The notes below the pieces were generated by a model that saw only the letters and a list, made by a program, of their open reading frames with translations, ran no database searches and was not told the DNA's origin. Shown in pieces: positions 22,391-36,100 of a DNA stretch of 64,000 bases; position 1 is the stretch's first letter; each line of letters begins with the position of its first letter. The DNA lies in the NCBI GenBank assembly GCA_019454045.1, contig SKCR01023735.1, positions 239,446-303,445 on the forward strand. The letters are read 5' to 3'. The position numbers were made by a program, and so were the translations under genes. The DNA is from Zanthoxylum bungeanum (Eukaryota; Streptophyta; Magnoliopsida; Sapindales; Rutaceae).

Positions 22391-23368
22391 GAGCTGAAAC
22401 CTGAAGATATTGCATGCAGTATAATAAATAAATGGGAAAATAACACCCAGTTGCTTGTAAATTGTCATAATGATATTAGTCTCTACAATTTTGAAAATAC
22501 GAATTTTAATCTCTGTTATTAAATATTTTCCGTTAATTTTGAATCATTTTTCATCCAATTAATATTAAATGACTTGAATACTCCAAAAATAGTCCAAATA
22601 TAATAAAAGATTCTTCAAAATTAAATGAAAAGTAACTCAATTAATAAAAATATTTAAAGGCATGGAATAAAGCTTGTACTTTCGAAAATTGGAGAGATTA
22701 AAACTTATATTTCTAATATCATGATAATTTGTAAGATAATTGAGTGTCATTTTCCCTAAATAAATTAATGGGTTATTTATATTTTACTATTAGATTTATG
22801 ATATTATAAATTTAAAATATTATATTTTACTAGAGAAAATAATATTTTACTACTAAAATTATATAAAATCTAACATTTTATATTTTTTTATGAAATGATC
22901 AATTTTCTGATTATGTCATCGTATGATCAGATATATCCAACATATATCTCTAAGTGTGTCAGAAAAAAATCTTAATTGACGAAAAGAGACATATATTATT
23001 GCACTTAATAAGACAAAGATATGTTTTTAATGGTAGGCACAAAAAAGGCTTTTGTTGTAGTTGACATTGACATTGAGGAGAAGGTGGCAATGAATGAGTA
23101 AAGGCACAAGAAATGGTAATAAAATAATAAAAATAATTTTGATTTCTATTCACATCTCTAAGAACACATAACACAAGTGTTTATGTGAACATCACTAAGC
23201 AACAGGATTGTCAAGGTCACTGAATCTTGACGCCTTTCCATAATGATTGCATGCTCGATTATCTTTTAATGTGACCTACATTTGTTCATAAATTTTCTCT
23301 TCAAAGAAACTAAATTGAGTATAAAATGGCATGATCTTCTTCCTTTTATAGATGTGATCTTTCTTTTA

Positions 23369-26300
23369 TTACTTGATGGAAGAATGAACTTCTCCAATTA
23401 GTTCTTTTTTTATCAACTTCAGTATTTCTGAGACCTGCAGAGTCACACAACAATGTCAAAAACAGGTTTGTTACAGATATATCACAGTTTCAGTTGCATC
23501 ATACAGCAGGATTATGAAAGAATTTTGTGTAAATATATCATTTCTTGCCTCAAAATGCTGTTGCAGTACAGTTGAATGTTCATGCAGTGTTATGTATATC
23601 TTCTCAAGTAGTCCTATGAGTGCATCCACTTGATCTCCCAGCAGATCCACCTAGACAGCAAGCCAGATTATGAATCTTTTAAAAATAAAAAATAAACTTT
23701 GTTATCCTAAGAAAAAAAAATTAAGAAGTGAAATCGCGGCTCAGGACCTCAATTTCAGCCTTTTCGAGATTCTTGCTTCTTCTGATAAATGCTGTCCTGT
23801 AGAGTAATTCCCTTTTTTGTACTGAGGCAACAAGCAAATCCAATTGATGCTTCATCTCTTCCAACCTATACAAAAGTAGCACAGCATTCTGCTTAGTAGA
23901 GGGCAATCACATTGATGTTTGAGAAAGTGTTAGTAAGAACTTTTGATTACACTTGTTTATGAGATTAAGTTTCCTAGTTTCAACAATTAATTTTGATGGA
24001 ATATAAATGTTGTAAACAGAAGTACCTCAAAACTTTGTCTCCTAAATTTTCTTGTGCTTGGAGCTCAAAATGTTCAAATACTTGTGAAAACTCTAGAATT
24101 GGTTCCAACATGGAATCGAATTGGTTTCTATGAATCTCTTCACTTTGTTGTTGGCATATGTGGAAATTTCTGTCATGCTCAATATCTGCAGGAATCATCT
24201 GATCATCAACTCTTTCTTGATCACAGTCTGCTGAATTTAAATTAGATTCCAGTTCACTCATTATTGTCTTACTCATAGCTAACTGTTCTAGAGCTTTCTC
24301 AAGTTTGCTTCTTACTGAAATAAAGGTGGATTCATCCTCATTAACAAATTCATGCAAGATCTCATGTTCCATTCCTACCAGGTCAAGTTGTGGATTGCGT
24401 TCATTTACTTGGGAACTTGCACTCACCATTAGATCTTCCTCCTCTTCCAAACACTTCAATAACATATCTAGCTTTTGGATCAAACTCTCTTCTCCACTAC
24501 CCTTAAGATTTCCATCTATCTTGTCAGTGGAGCTTTTGTCTTGTTTCCAGGCTTCTCCTTCCGTTGAACAAAGGCAAGCATCTTTCATTGCCTCACAAAA
24601 GACAAATTCGTGTATCTCCTCTCTAAAGAGATTCTCAATGTCACAATCATCCATCTCTTTCTTCCACTCTTCAACAGTTTCCCTGAAGAAAACCATATAG
24701 ACATTCTCCTTCACAAAATATTCTGCTATTTCAAGTGACTTGTCAGGAACTTTAACCTCTTTGAGTTTGCTAAATGTGTAATTGGCATTGTTAACAACAT
24801 CTTTGATCGTCTCTTCAAAGACAACCCGAGAAACGTCATCCGTTATAAGCCTGTCAATTCTATAGTTTTCAATTTTCTCATTCCAATCCTTGTACATTTC
24901 TCGAAACAGGACTAAGCATACGTCCTCACTTAAAGAGCATACATCCCGAAAATGTTCTAATTTCCAGTCAATAGCAAAGCAAAACCCCTTAACTACCTCA
25001 CTGCACACAATGTAATATATTTCTTCTCTCATCTGAGCCTCAACCTTCTTAATTTCAACTTCCTCTTTCAATATTCTTATTTCATTTTGCAGTTCTTCAT
25101 TCACTGCATCAGAGACCGCTTCCTTGTTCATTTTCTTCCAGACATCTTCCATACTGTCAACACCCGTGTTCATTTCTTTTTTCACATCAGATTCTGATAC
25201 CATTTTTGCTGCAGGAGCCTCCCTTTGATCACCTCCAAAAGTCTCAACCAACCTGGCATTGCATTTCATTAAATTATCCAATCTTACAATAACTTCTTGG
25301 ATTCTTCTTTTCAGGCTAATCGGATCCTTTTCACTTCTTAAGTTTGAACAACACCCTTGCATTACTTGCTTAAGCCAAACCATCTCTTCACTTTTTCTCC
25401 GAATAATGGACTCGTGATTCTTTATGATCTTAGCAACAGAATGGCCAACACCTTTTTCTGGTTTATCTAGCGGATTTTGTTCTACTTCTTCAACCTTGGA
25501 GGAAAAATTGGCGAAATTGTCACCTTCTGATAAAGATCTTCTTGGCCTTGGAGGAATCTTCCGCTGAAGATTAGCTTCTGTTGAAGATACTAAATTCTCA
25601 CTCTCTTTGCCAGCTTTCAATTGAGAATCATTCTGATTAACAAGACTCTCAAGCTCATTACGCAAGCTCGTAACCTCTGTCATCAAATCTGACAAATGCT
25701 CATTCAAGTTAATGAAAACTTGCTTCTCTTGTTTCCTCATTTCCATCTCAAAACTCTCCTTAAAATCCTTCACAAACCCGTTAATCAATGTACAAACTGC
25801 ATCCCTCTCAATAGTCCACCTCCATTGCTGCTCCTGAGGCCCCAGCTCACACAAAAATATAGCATTCTGCATTTTCCCAAAAGCTTGATGCAAAGTTTCT
25901 TTCAAAATATTAATATCAGAACCCATCTGCTCAATCTTTTTATGATCAATACCTCCATTTCGTTCCTCGTCAATAACTTCGTGCTCAATATGCAATACCT
26001 GTTGATCAACAGAATGCATCAACTCAGCAATTTCACTATCTCTATTCTCCTCCCTACTTCCAGGACTGCTCATACTGAGCTCCGCGATTCCATCACTATT
26101 TTTCCTTTCAAGCTCAACATTAGCATTTTGCAAAGCAACCAATTCTTTTTCCTTTACATCCAACGCTTGCCTAAGCTTCAATTCATTTTCAAATCTTTCC
26201 CTCAACTCTTTATCCTTTTCGCAGAGAGCCATTTCAGAATCCTGAAGGCGGCCCTGGAGGCGGTCTTTGATTACTTTCAAGTCTGTCAGGATATTTTCAT

Positions 26301-26538
26301 GGCAGCTTTCGAAATTGTTGTTGTCTGCATCTTCCTGAACAAATTTCATGCACCCTTCTAGCTGAATTACTGCAAGTTCATAGAATTTTGATATCTCATT
26401 CAAGCGCTCAATGACTCCTTCTTTGGACTTCACTTTGCCGTGTGCTTTGTCCATTGCGTAGTGCACAATCCACATCATTGTTGCATCTGTTAAAGAAATT
26501 TTAAGTGTGCCTGCTAGCAATCCGAAAAGACCATCCAT
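23369..26538 (-). CDS. Long coiled-coil protein, WPP-domain-associated protein (WAP)-like
   Basis: Four coding exons: 26538-24026, 23865-23748, 23650-23549, 23434-23369, giving 932 residues. Splice phases agree throughout. Introns 1 and 2 are GT-AG; intron 3 starts GAG|GCAAGA, a GC-AG intron. The start MDGLFGLLAGTLKISLTDATMMWIVHYAMDKAHGK is the first Met of the frame. Most of the protein is Glu/Lys-rich heptad-like coiled coil, with repeated acidic blocks such as VCSEVVKGFCFAIDWKLEHF and VCLVLFREMYKDWNEKIE (about 520-660). It ends in LEEMKHQLDLLVASVQKRELLYRTAFIRR and VDLLGDQVDALIGLLEKIY. This layout and ending match my memory of the plant WAP family, which binds WPP-domain proteins at the nuclear envelope/Golgi. 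A myosin-heavy-chain-like annotation would describe only the coiled coil. The gene looks intact. Confidence 0.75.
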
Positions 26539-27376
26539 TTTTTTCCATGAAAATAATGAAAATGAAGCAATGAAATTGTAAATGAGATCTTCTGGTTTTA
26601 TGTTTCCTTGAAAATTGGAAAACTAATTGACTTGTTCCGTTTGTTTATGCGGTTTGGGGGCTTTGTTTGTGGCCGCTGGGTTATTAACACTCAAAACTTT
26701 GCTTCAGAAGCAAAACTGATTTTTTCTAAAAATGTGAGAGACAAAACTACATCACTCTAGTTTAATATTTATTAAAAATATAGAGCTGATCGTATATAAA
26801 TTGTCCTGAAATAATAACATCCAAAAGTATGATATATATAGTATCTCGTTAAGAATAATTAATAATATAAATTAACATTTCATAAACATATAATTTTCTT
26901 TCAATAGGGTTAATTTCAATTTACCCAAGAGGAAAATCTTTCAAAATCCCTCAAACTATTGAAAACATCAAATCCCAGATAATCAATGCTGGTTAAATTG
27001 TTCTACTGATCCCTTTTATCACGGGGCCAATAAAACCAAAACGGCTCACACTTTTACCATCAATCCAGAAAATTAAATTAAAAAATGTACTGAACTCGAA
27101 ACAATAATCACAATTAATCCAATTAAAATATCTCATTAAACTGGGTATTTATTGAAACAAAACATAATTAATGTTAGCCCACGATTACAAATTTTCCAAC
27201 AATTCAGTCTAACACTACCTAATAAAATTGCTAATATACGGTTAGCACTTTTCTTCTTTCTGTATCTTCTTATAGACTCTGAGACTTCAAGGCATGTGAC
27301 CATTGATATTCAATATGGACATTCTTGTCATATGTACACATTGTTGTAGTGACCACAAGCCCCTGTAGATACTCCA
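26539..27376. other. Spacer between two divergently regulated minus-strand genes
   Basis: Holds the upstream region of the coiled-coil gene and the presumed 3' untranslated region of the small Cys-rich gene. AT-rich; no repeat family or further gene recognised. Confidence 0.4.
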
Positions 27377-28542
27377 TCAGTTCTCTTCTTGGTCAATGCA
27401 AGCTGGAAACGAAGTATTGTATCAGATGAAAGAGCATGTATTTATATAAATTCAAAGTCATATTACTGAGAAGAAATCGGCTTGATGCTAATACAAACAC
27501 AAATAGTACTAATTATCAACCTGACTAAGATGCATGCATAAATGAAGGAAAAGCAAGGACAAAAAATCAGAACACCAATGAAGAACTACATGACCAGCAT
27601 CTTTAATAAACAACATATCAAATATAGCAAGATATCTAGCTTCATCAGTGAAAATCTTTCAATGAAGTGAATCTTATATCACAAGATATTAAGATGAAGT
27701 ATCATAACGCTAGAAAGAACCATACTTCGATGGAAAGTAAGTCATTTCTCAACAGTATTGATTTTGTGAAAACATCTATTTTCCCCTTAAGCTACAAAAA
27801 GCTAAGGTTTTATGCAATGACATACCCCATACTCAAAGACAATGGCATGAAAGCACTACATCAAATTTACTTTTTTCCCCTCAAGCTACAAAAAGCTAAG
27901 GTTTTATCTTATGCAATGACATACCCCATACTCAAGAGCTTAGAAAGGCAGTTAAAATCTTTAATCAATGAATCCATCCAATTCCAATTCCAATTTCCAA
28001 CACCATCCAATGCCAATTCGTTATATGACTGTTTGTAGCATTCAATGTTAGAATCTTATTATTTAATTTTTTTTTAAAGCAAACTCTGAATCACCCATTA
28101 AACAAAAATTATACAAAACGAGATCACTCAACAAAACAAAGTGGCTTCTGATCCAAACCCATGTTTAAAAAAAACTTCAATCATGACTCCAAATTGACAA
28201 GAAACGTAAAAAAAAAAAAAAATAAACAAAACTTTGGTAAAAAGAAATTAAATTACCTCCACAGCAGAAACAACAGTAACAGCAAGAAAGAACCATGAGT
28301 AGCTCTCTACAAACAGCAACAAACCCAGATCCCAAAGGAGGATTTATTGAACTTGGTATCTGAGAAACATCATTTATTTGGTGGTTGTTATTATTATTAT
28401 CGAGCAAGAGACTCTGGTGCTGATCGTTGCTTTGAGACTGCCGTTTCTTCTCGCTGTTCATTCGGTTGAGATTCCATTCGAGTTTCTTTAGATATGATAT
28501 TTTGAATGAGTCCCTTATTCTCATTGAAGGCCATAGATGCAT
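27377..28542 (-). CDS. Small Cys-rich, probably membrane-associated protein (two exons)
   Basis: Exon 1 ends at 28257 (GGAG|gtaatt) and exon 2 runs 27402-27377 (ttccag|CTTGC to TGA). From the Met at 28461 the product is 76 residues; an in-frame upstream Met at 28542 would give 103. The N-terminus is polar (Gln/Asn-rich, with a run of Asn from an AAT repeat). Then comes GSGFVAVCRELLMVLSCCYC, continuing CFCCGAC, then IDQEEN: a short hydrophobic segment packed with Cys, typical of palmitoylated or CYSTM-like small plant proteins. I do not recognise the exact family. Two other frames of the same exons are also open, an overlapping upstream ATG frame and a hydrophobic frame, so the coding frame should be checked against transcripts. 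Confidence 0.5.
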
Positions 28543-30175
28543 CTCTGTGATGGGAAGAACAAGACGGTGAATTTCCAGAGACGTGAGTCGTGACTGTAAG
28601 GTAGTAAGTATTGTACTAAAGATTCAGTAAACGCACGCCAGCTAATACAATAATTAATACTTTATTATCTTAATGCAAATAATTAAGATAAACATTATAA
28701 AATTTTAAATTATCAAAATCCTCTCTGATTACATATTTGTTTTGGTGAAATTACAACTATCCTATAAATATTTCTGACTATAAATAACACTCCAGCACAT
28801 AAGTTTTATGTGCAATATGAATCTATAGTCACTTTTTCGTGTTAAGATTTGTTAAAAAAATATTTACAAAAAAATATTTTATCTTTGACATTATTTAATA
28901 ATTTCAAAATTTTAAAATAAAATTACAAAAAACCACCAAATTCACCAATTTTTTCCCAAATTAAACCCAACATCCACAGCAACAAAAATTTGTGGTCGGG
29001 TGTTGTGTATTCAATGGACCCACACTATCCAAAAATTTTGAGATATTTACCTGACCTAATATCATTCTTTTTCTATTTTTTTTTTTATTTTACATTTCTT
29101 TTAGAAAATATATGTTATTCTTTTAGTAAATTTATTTTTTTATTATTATATTTTTATTTTATGATCAAATATCTAATATCCACTATACTAAAATGAATTT
29201 AGATTATACATTTTCAAAACTAAAACATAACCATTATCCAATATACATCAACATCACTATTAAGAACTTTGGAAACAACGGGTGGCTCTCCACTAGATAC
29301 TTTGAAATAAAACAAATACAAAAAATGCCAATTGCTCTATTTGTGAGAATCAATTGATCAATGGCTATTTGCTTGCTTGCAGATGAAACAACCGAGTCAA
29401 TCATTTGATTACTAAATGCATGACCTGAATTGTACCCACGGCAAGGGGCAAACCTTTGACCAGTCCCACAATTCTACACAAAGATAATTGAATCCATCCT
29501 CCTCAACTTTACTTGAAAGATTTGTTTGAGCATGCCAAGTCTCCATTGCATGAGACACCAAACAAATAATGCAAGACGAGCAATATGAGATGCACCAACA
29601 ATGTAGTGCATTAAATTGCACTATTCTGGACTTCTACTACTATAAAATCAAGTTTTTCAAAATACCCTAAGAAGTATTTGTATTGTGTGAACAGTAGAGG
29701 TTTTACCTACTCCGTTTACACCCTGATCGAGTAGTTTGACGGCAAGATTTCCAACGTTTCAAAAAAAAATATATTTGATTGTGTGTATTATTACCTTACA
29801 ATGAAGTATTGCATTACCTTATCCCACACGCTATAAATTCTCTCGGGGGAAGCTTGGGAAGAAAACTACCATCATAAATCATCAAAGAAGAATTGAGAGT
29901 TGCGTCATAGATACTGCATTCTTGATTCTTCAGTTTAACTAAGGGAAGATAGAGGACAACAAAGCACCATTCCACCTAAGCATGTCTATACAGAATATAC
30001 ATAAGCACCCCTAACCTAAAAATCTGATAAATATTATTCAGCTGATACAGCCCACCAAACAGACATGAAGGGGTGATTGTGCTCTTAGGATAATATAAGC
30101 AGAATGGTAGAAAGTAGAAATCAACACGACTATGTCGAAATAGAAACTTTACAGAAAGATACTGAATTCGACCTT
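28543..30175. other. Intergenic region with decayed SINE
   Basis: AT-rich; a T/A-rich run at 29060-29180. No gene is recognised in 28600-29650. The last part includes the DCP2 3' untranslated region. Confidence 0.4.
29697..29769 (+). mobile_element. SINE 3' fragment
   Basis: GAGTAGTTTGACGGCAAGATTTCCAACGTTTC followed by nine A residues (29761-29769) resembles the 3' end of the SINE at 21935-22104 (GAGGTGGTTTGGCGGTAGAGTTTCCAACAATTTC plus A-run). It is truncated at the 5' end. Confidence 0.6.
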
Positions 30176-33100
30176 TTAATTAGAGAAACCAGCTTCCATT
30201 GCTCGTAAGATAGCAGCAGTATCAAATTTAAAGTTCCTGAAGCTTTTGCCAGGACCCGTGTCAGGAGGCTGAGAATCAGATGCAAGTTTACTTAATTGGC
30301 TCTCTAGTATCATTGTGTTACTTCCTATAGAATTGTTCTTTGCTTTCCACACACAGATCCCTAGACAAAAGAACAAGGAACAAATTAGTAAGGCACCCGT
30401 GTTTCTGTGGAAATTTCAAGCCAACTCTACACACACAACCATCAGATATTTTACTTGTTAGCCTAGTTAGATGAAGAAACATGCCAAATTTGGAACAAAT
30501 ATCAACCACAGAGACAAATTCTTAAAGAGTTCTCCTTTTCCAATTAATAAAAGCATATAACCTCTTTTCCAAATCCTTATTCTGTTTTATTGTTTTAAAA
30601 TTAGAAGAATAAATGATGGCCCGGGGCACGAGGCTTCCCACACTGTGGGCTCTGGGAAGGATTCAATATCTATCCATCCAAAGGCTCACATAAACATAAT
30701 TCTAACAATATATGACCAGAATTAAAATACTGCAGGAAAAGGTAAGGAAAACCTTTGGGAGGCATATCAGGTTTTGGAGCAATGGGGGGATTATGTGCTG
30801 AAATCCATTTCTTCAACGATCTGCACAAGCATATCACACCTACTAATAAATGGCATGCAATGGTTTTAAAACATCAAGTTGAACATCATGGTAATTAGTA
30901 CTCACGCCAGAAAAGGAGCCACCATATAGAGCTTGAGACCAGTGACACCATGGGATATCACGTCATCACTAGCTGGCTGAAGTTCATCAAGCCGATGCCA
31001 TGCAATTTCCTGCAACAAAAGGCACCTCATGAAGGAAAGACTTAAAGATAGGAATATTACACAGTTAATTTGAATAACTATTGACTACAAATTGAAATTC
31101 TGAAGCCTTGCCAAATATGATAATAGGTATACTATATTCTTCATGAATCCACTATCATCAATTACAGATTTTTAAAATCACATAAGGAAGCAATTTTCTC
31201 TTATGAGGTAAAGAGATGATATTAAACTAACTAATTCAGGAAAAGAATCAAATAGACAGAACTATAACTCAAAATGAAAATTCCCGGTTAATGCTGGTTT
31301 TCTCAAAATTATCCCATAATGATCACATTTCCTAGACGAATTTATGACTACAGGGCATTGCTGAAAGAAATATGTTTAATAATACATTACTCGGCAAAAG
31401 TAACTTGTAATAATTAATGACAAAACATATTATACTTGCAACATACTTGATCAGGGAATGATATTCAATGCATCACCAACCATATTAAACAATGGTTTTG
31501 GAGATAAATAGTGATACTAATATTATGTACCATTTATAGATATAAAGGAATAAAGTAGTCCAAAATTGAATATAAAAAAGCACTGGTGGATGGATTTAAG
31601 CAAGTGCTAGAAATTCATACAGAGAGAGAAAGAGAGAGAAGCTGCAACTGTTGCTTTCCCTTTGACATTTCCCAAATGTGTACCAAGAAGAACAAAAACA
31701 GATATCTGACTTACTGCAAAGGATAACAAAAACTCATCTCCTTTTTACACGGCCAACATCTGTTTTCGCACACATAACATAAAGTTGTACTATGCTTTTT
31801 CCCCTCTAAGGAGGTCACTAAAAAAAAACTTGAGGATTCAACATCAAGCCATAAAATATTGTTCCATACTCCATAAGTGAGAAAAAATTTAGTGAAGTAT
31901 GAAACTTGAAAAAACTATATTTTATCAGCTAAAGAATAACATACACTAATCTCCTTTTTCGTTTGGGGGGCAAAGGCAGTATCATCCCTCACACCGGCGA
32001 TTATGTAGAGCCGGACCCTCTGCTGTCCAAATATCTTTTCAATGTACTCATCTGTGTTAAGAAGCTTTGAAACATCAAATCCTGTTTCTTCCTGGACCTG
32101 CACATGCCATATTAAGTAGGTCAACATTTATTCACAGAGGACAAATGTCTAGCATCTTCTTAAGAAAACGTCAGGCTACCACTAATGGCCTACACGTTCC
32201 TACAAAGAACATTCCAACAGAAACTTGCTGAGTCATGATCCTGTTGTGTCCCCATGTTACCACCACCCCCCGAAAAAAAAAAAAAAAAAAAAGAATTAGA
32301 AAAAGTAAAGAAAGGCGTGGTAATTTCTCTCTCTGTATGAATTTCTAGCACTTGCAATATGCCCCCTATAAGAGAATTTCATTTTCCCAAATGGTATGTA
32401 GCCTTTTTTTGAATCAAATGCTATTCAACTAGGGTTATGCTTTGAGTTTAAAATGCAAAGACCAAAAACATTTCTCCATTTCTGCTGAGAAGATTAGTTC
32501 AACACACGCATTAATTTTTTTAAACAGAAACTTTTATAGAGTAAATAAAGGAGGAAAGGATTATAAATGTGAACCAGACGTCCACAAACTAAAATCTTCC
32601 CACGTGCAACTCCAAAAACTATACAAAACTTTGTATATAGTACTCTACACAAACCGAAACTGAGAAGGAAAAAAAGTACAAACCCACAAAATTAACATAA
32701 GACTGCAGCCCAATCCAGCTAAAAAAGAATGGAGTCTTGAAATTCCTTAGAAATTGAAGACCAAATGTAAGAAAAGAAACGAATCATGTCCCACAACCAT
32801 TAATATCTTCCTCTTTTCCCCCAAAAAAATGAAGCTATTTCTTTGTTGCCAACTGGCCATATCACCCACAAGAGAGCTAAGACTACACACTTGACACTTC
32901 TATAAAGTTTTCCTTTCACTAAAAGCAAAAATGTTCTCCATCTACATATTAATTAGCAGCAACCATTCAACTCAGTGATAAAAAATGAACCAATCAGATA
33001 ACTATAGAAGACGGCAATCAACACCAACTGTCTATGCAAAAGACTCTGTCAGACACGACAGGCCAACTTTTAACTAACAAGAGCTCATTTGCCAATTTGA

Positions 33101-36100
33101 ATAGAAGAATCAATTTCTACTCTAAGTAAATTTCATAATCAAGACCTAAAGCTTTAAAATTTTTGAATATCACATGTCCATTGCGTCAAGTCCACAGAAA
33201 CTACATTTCAAACTCAATCAGGATGCTATAACATATTAATAAACATACAGATACAGTTAAAGAGCTCCATAATGCTCACTTCTCGGATGGCACACGCATG
33301 ATCTTCCTCATCTTTGTTCTTTTTCCCACGTGGAAAACTCCAGCTTGTCCCTTTCCATCCCTTAACTAGCAAACACTGCCAATGCAGCGTATAAAACATA
33401 AGGCAACAAAGTACAATAACAGCATCAAGTGAAAAATGTGGCAAAAAAATCAGATTGGTCAGATATCAAAAATAAAATTGTATGTAAGATTCTTCTCTGT
33501 ATAAAGGGACCAAAACTAGCTTTTCATTCACAAGAATCTCACCCGTTCATAGGTTTCATCCAAAATGATTGCCCCAGTTACAGGAACTCGGACCTTGTAA
33601 GAAGTGAAATCCTTAAATATGTCATCTATGTGAGCAACATAAGGTCTTAGTACATCACAACTGTTAAACACTGAGACACATTAAGGGAAAAATGGTGAAA
33701 GCAAATTCTAGAAGATAACTCCCAAAGGGAGTCGGCAAATTTTCAATTAACTTGACAAATATCAATGATATCAAACCAAAATAAATGCTGCAAAGGATAC
33801 TCAAGGAAGTAAACTCCTTTAAAGTAAATGACTTAAGTGATGGATTGTTTTCCACTGAATTGTCCTCATAGAACCAATGTGCATATTCAACAAGAAACAG
33901 AATCCTCTCAAATGACTGTTGATCTTCTTGTGGCACATTTAATACAAACCGACTGCAGCACAATTGTTTGACCAAAATGGTTTCAGATATGAATTAAAAA
34001 ATAACGAAATAAGAAGAAGAGAACAAAACAGGTCATTGACATAAAAGAAATATTTCCAATAATACACATGTATTCCCACAAAGTTAAATAGTCTAAACAC
34101 TTTCAAAGCAAAGACTATATGGCCACATATTATGTCAGAATAGAAGTAAATGTAAATAGCAGCTTATAACAGAAGGATATTGAAAATTCCATGTGCACCA
34201 AAAGAAAACAAACCATTACCAGAAGAACCATGGAAACTGAACAGACGGAAATAATGCCTACAACTAACATAACTTATCTACTCTCCCATCACTGCAACCA
34301 AATATACATCTAACACAGTTTCTCAGGAAACAAACAGGCCAAAAAATGTTCAGAAACATAAGCTGAAAACAAAACAAAACAGATTTAAATTCATTTTCCA
34401 AAACCAAGAAGCCAATTTGACTGTGACCTTACAAGAGCTCAAAATTTTCATTTTTTTTCTAGTGAGTTTCTAACCGATGGCAAAGTTTTTTTATATTTAG
34501 AGTAAAAAACAGAATTAACTGAAGAACAAGAACATAGAACGATAGAACCAAAGATATAAATAAACAAACAAATAAAAGTTCATGAAACAGCTAATTTTAT
34601 CCATAAATACAAATTATTCCAAAACAGAGTTGAAATAGTTGATTCATTAACTTGTTAGAATATTTTATTCTAATATTATTATGGGCTTCTATTAATTGTG
34701 ATATAGGTTTTAATAGAGCGCTAAGATAATTGGTTTTGTAATAAAAACTGTGAAGCCCAATTTTGTGATCTAAAAAAGTGGGCTGGACTCTATATTAATT
34801 GATGTGTGGAAATTAGAGCGGGCTTTGGAATGATTATGGGCTTTTGATAGGTGAGCCCATTACACTCCATAAATTAGTGAGCTAAGGTCTCGCTCTCACT
34901 CCCCTAATATAGCTTACTCTATAAGCTTCCTTAATAATTATTAGTTTCTCTCTCTTAATATAAGGTGATTATTATTAAAGGCCAAAGGCTTCTTGATTAA
35001 GCTTGCATAATTGAGATGTGATGCATGCTGACTAGCTTCACACCTCAATTATGCCTATATAATTCATTCATAAATGAATGAAATTGAGAGGCATTTACGA
35101 TAGAGAAATAGAAGCATAAGGAAAAGACTTTATAAGGAAAAAGCACAAGGAAGCTTATAGGGAGAATAAGTTTCTCACCATCAAGAAGATGGAAGAAGAG
35201 GATGATCTCCTCAGTGCAAACATTCAACAGATTTGTCAAAATTTTCCGCTGCATCCATGGATTATAAATCAGGTATGCTCTCTGAATCATCCGAATAATT
35301 CTTTTAATTGTATTCTAAGCTCTTGTGATGGTCATGTTGCAAAATAAATCTCAGTATGTGGTATCAGAGCGGCAACACAATCTTAGAATCAATGGATTTT
35401 TCATAATGTTAAGGAAAAAAATCTGATAAATTTTTCTGGATGATTTTTATTGAATTCATATTTATCTTGTTCTGTTGATCTGTTAATGGTTGTTATTAAT
35501 TGATCCAATTTTTAAGCACATAAGGTTTATTGGATTAATTATTAAATCAGATCTGTGAGTTTTGGGATTTATGAAATACTGAAATTTGGTGAAAAGAAGT
35601 CTGGATCTGAAATTGGGGCGACGAATGCTTAAATAATTGCATTTGTTGAAATGAAAAGCAATAATTGCTTTTGATAATTTTTTTAAAAAATAAAAATAAA
35701 AAATAGGGAGGTTGAGGCTGTTTCCGACACCTTCTTTAAGAAGCTGTCTGGGCGTACATTGCACGCGCACGCAGGTCTCAAATTTGCTAGATTTCAGTCT
35801 GGTCCCTGGTAAATAACATACAGGCCCCTTGCTATTATAATCTGATCCCTGGACATCGTTTTAACTTCAATTTTATCCCAAAATTCAAATATATAGTCAT
35901 AATTAATTATGTATGACAATTTAAAAGGTATATTATTATCTCATCAAGTTTTATTTGTAAATGGGTATAAAAATTGTCATTTGTTAAAGAGAATTAATTG
36001 TCTCATAAGGAAAATTTCAATACAATTAATTTATTTGTGACACAGAGATAAATATAAAGAATTAATTTATCTCATAAATTTTGTCACAAGATTCAGGAAT

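Larger units (their letters stand above)
20215..23368. other. Intergenic region with small repeats
   Basis: No gene is recognised. It holds a 28-base A-run (20402-20429), a Mutator-like MITE (21178-21362), a SINE (21935-22104) between two copies of a ~270-bp repeat, and AT-rich unique sequence (22400-23368). Confidence 0.5.

Noticed and set aside
22959..23174. 71-residue minus-strand frame in intergenic DNA
   Set aside because: Low-complexity composition and no supporting context.
25696..26361. 221-residue plus-strand open frame
   Set aside because: It lies antisense inside exon 1 of the coiled-coil gene; composition is a mirror of the Glu/Lys codons and no domain is visible.
29412..29621. 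69-residue minus-strand Cys/Trp-rich frame
   Set aside because: No splice context, no recognisable family and no conserved motif; not listed as a gene.
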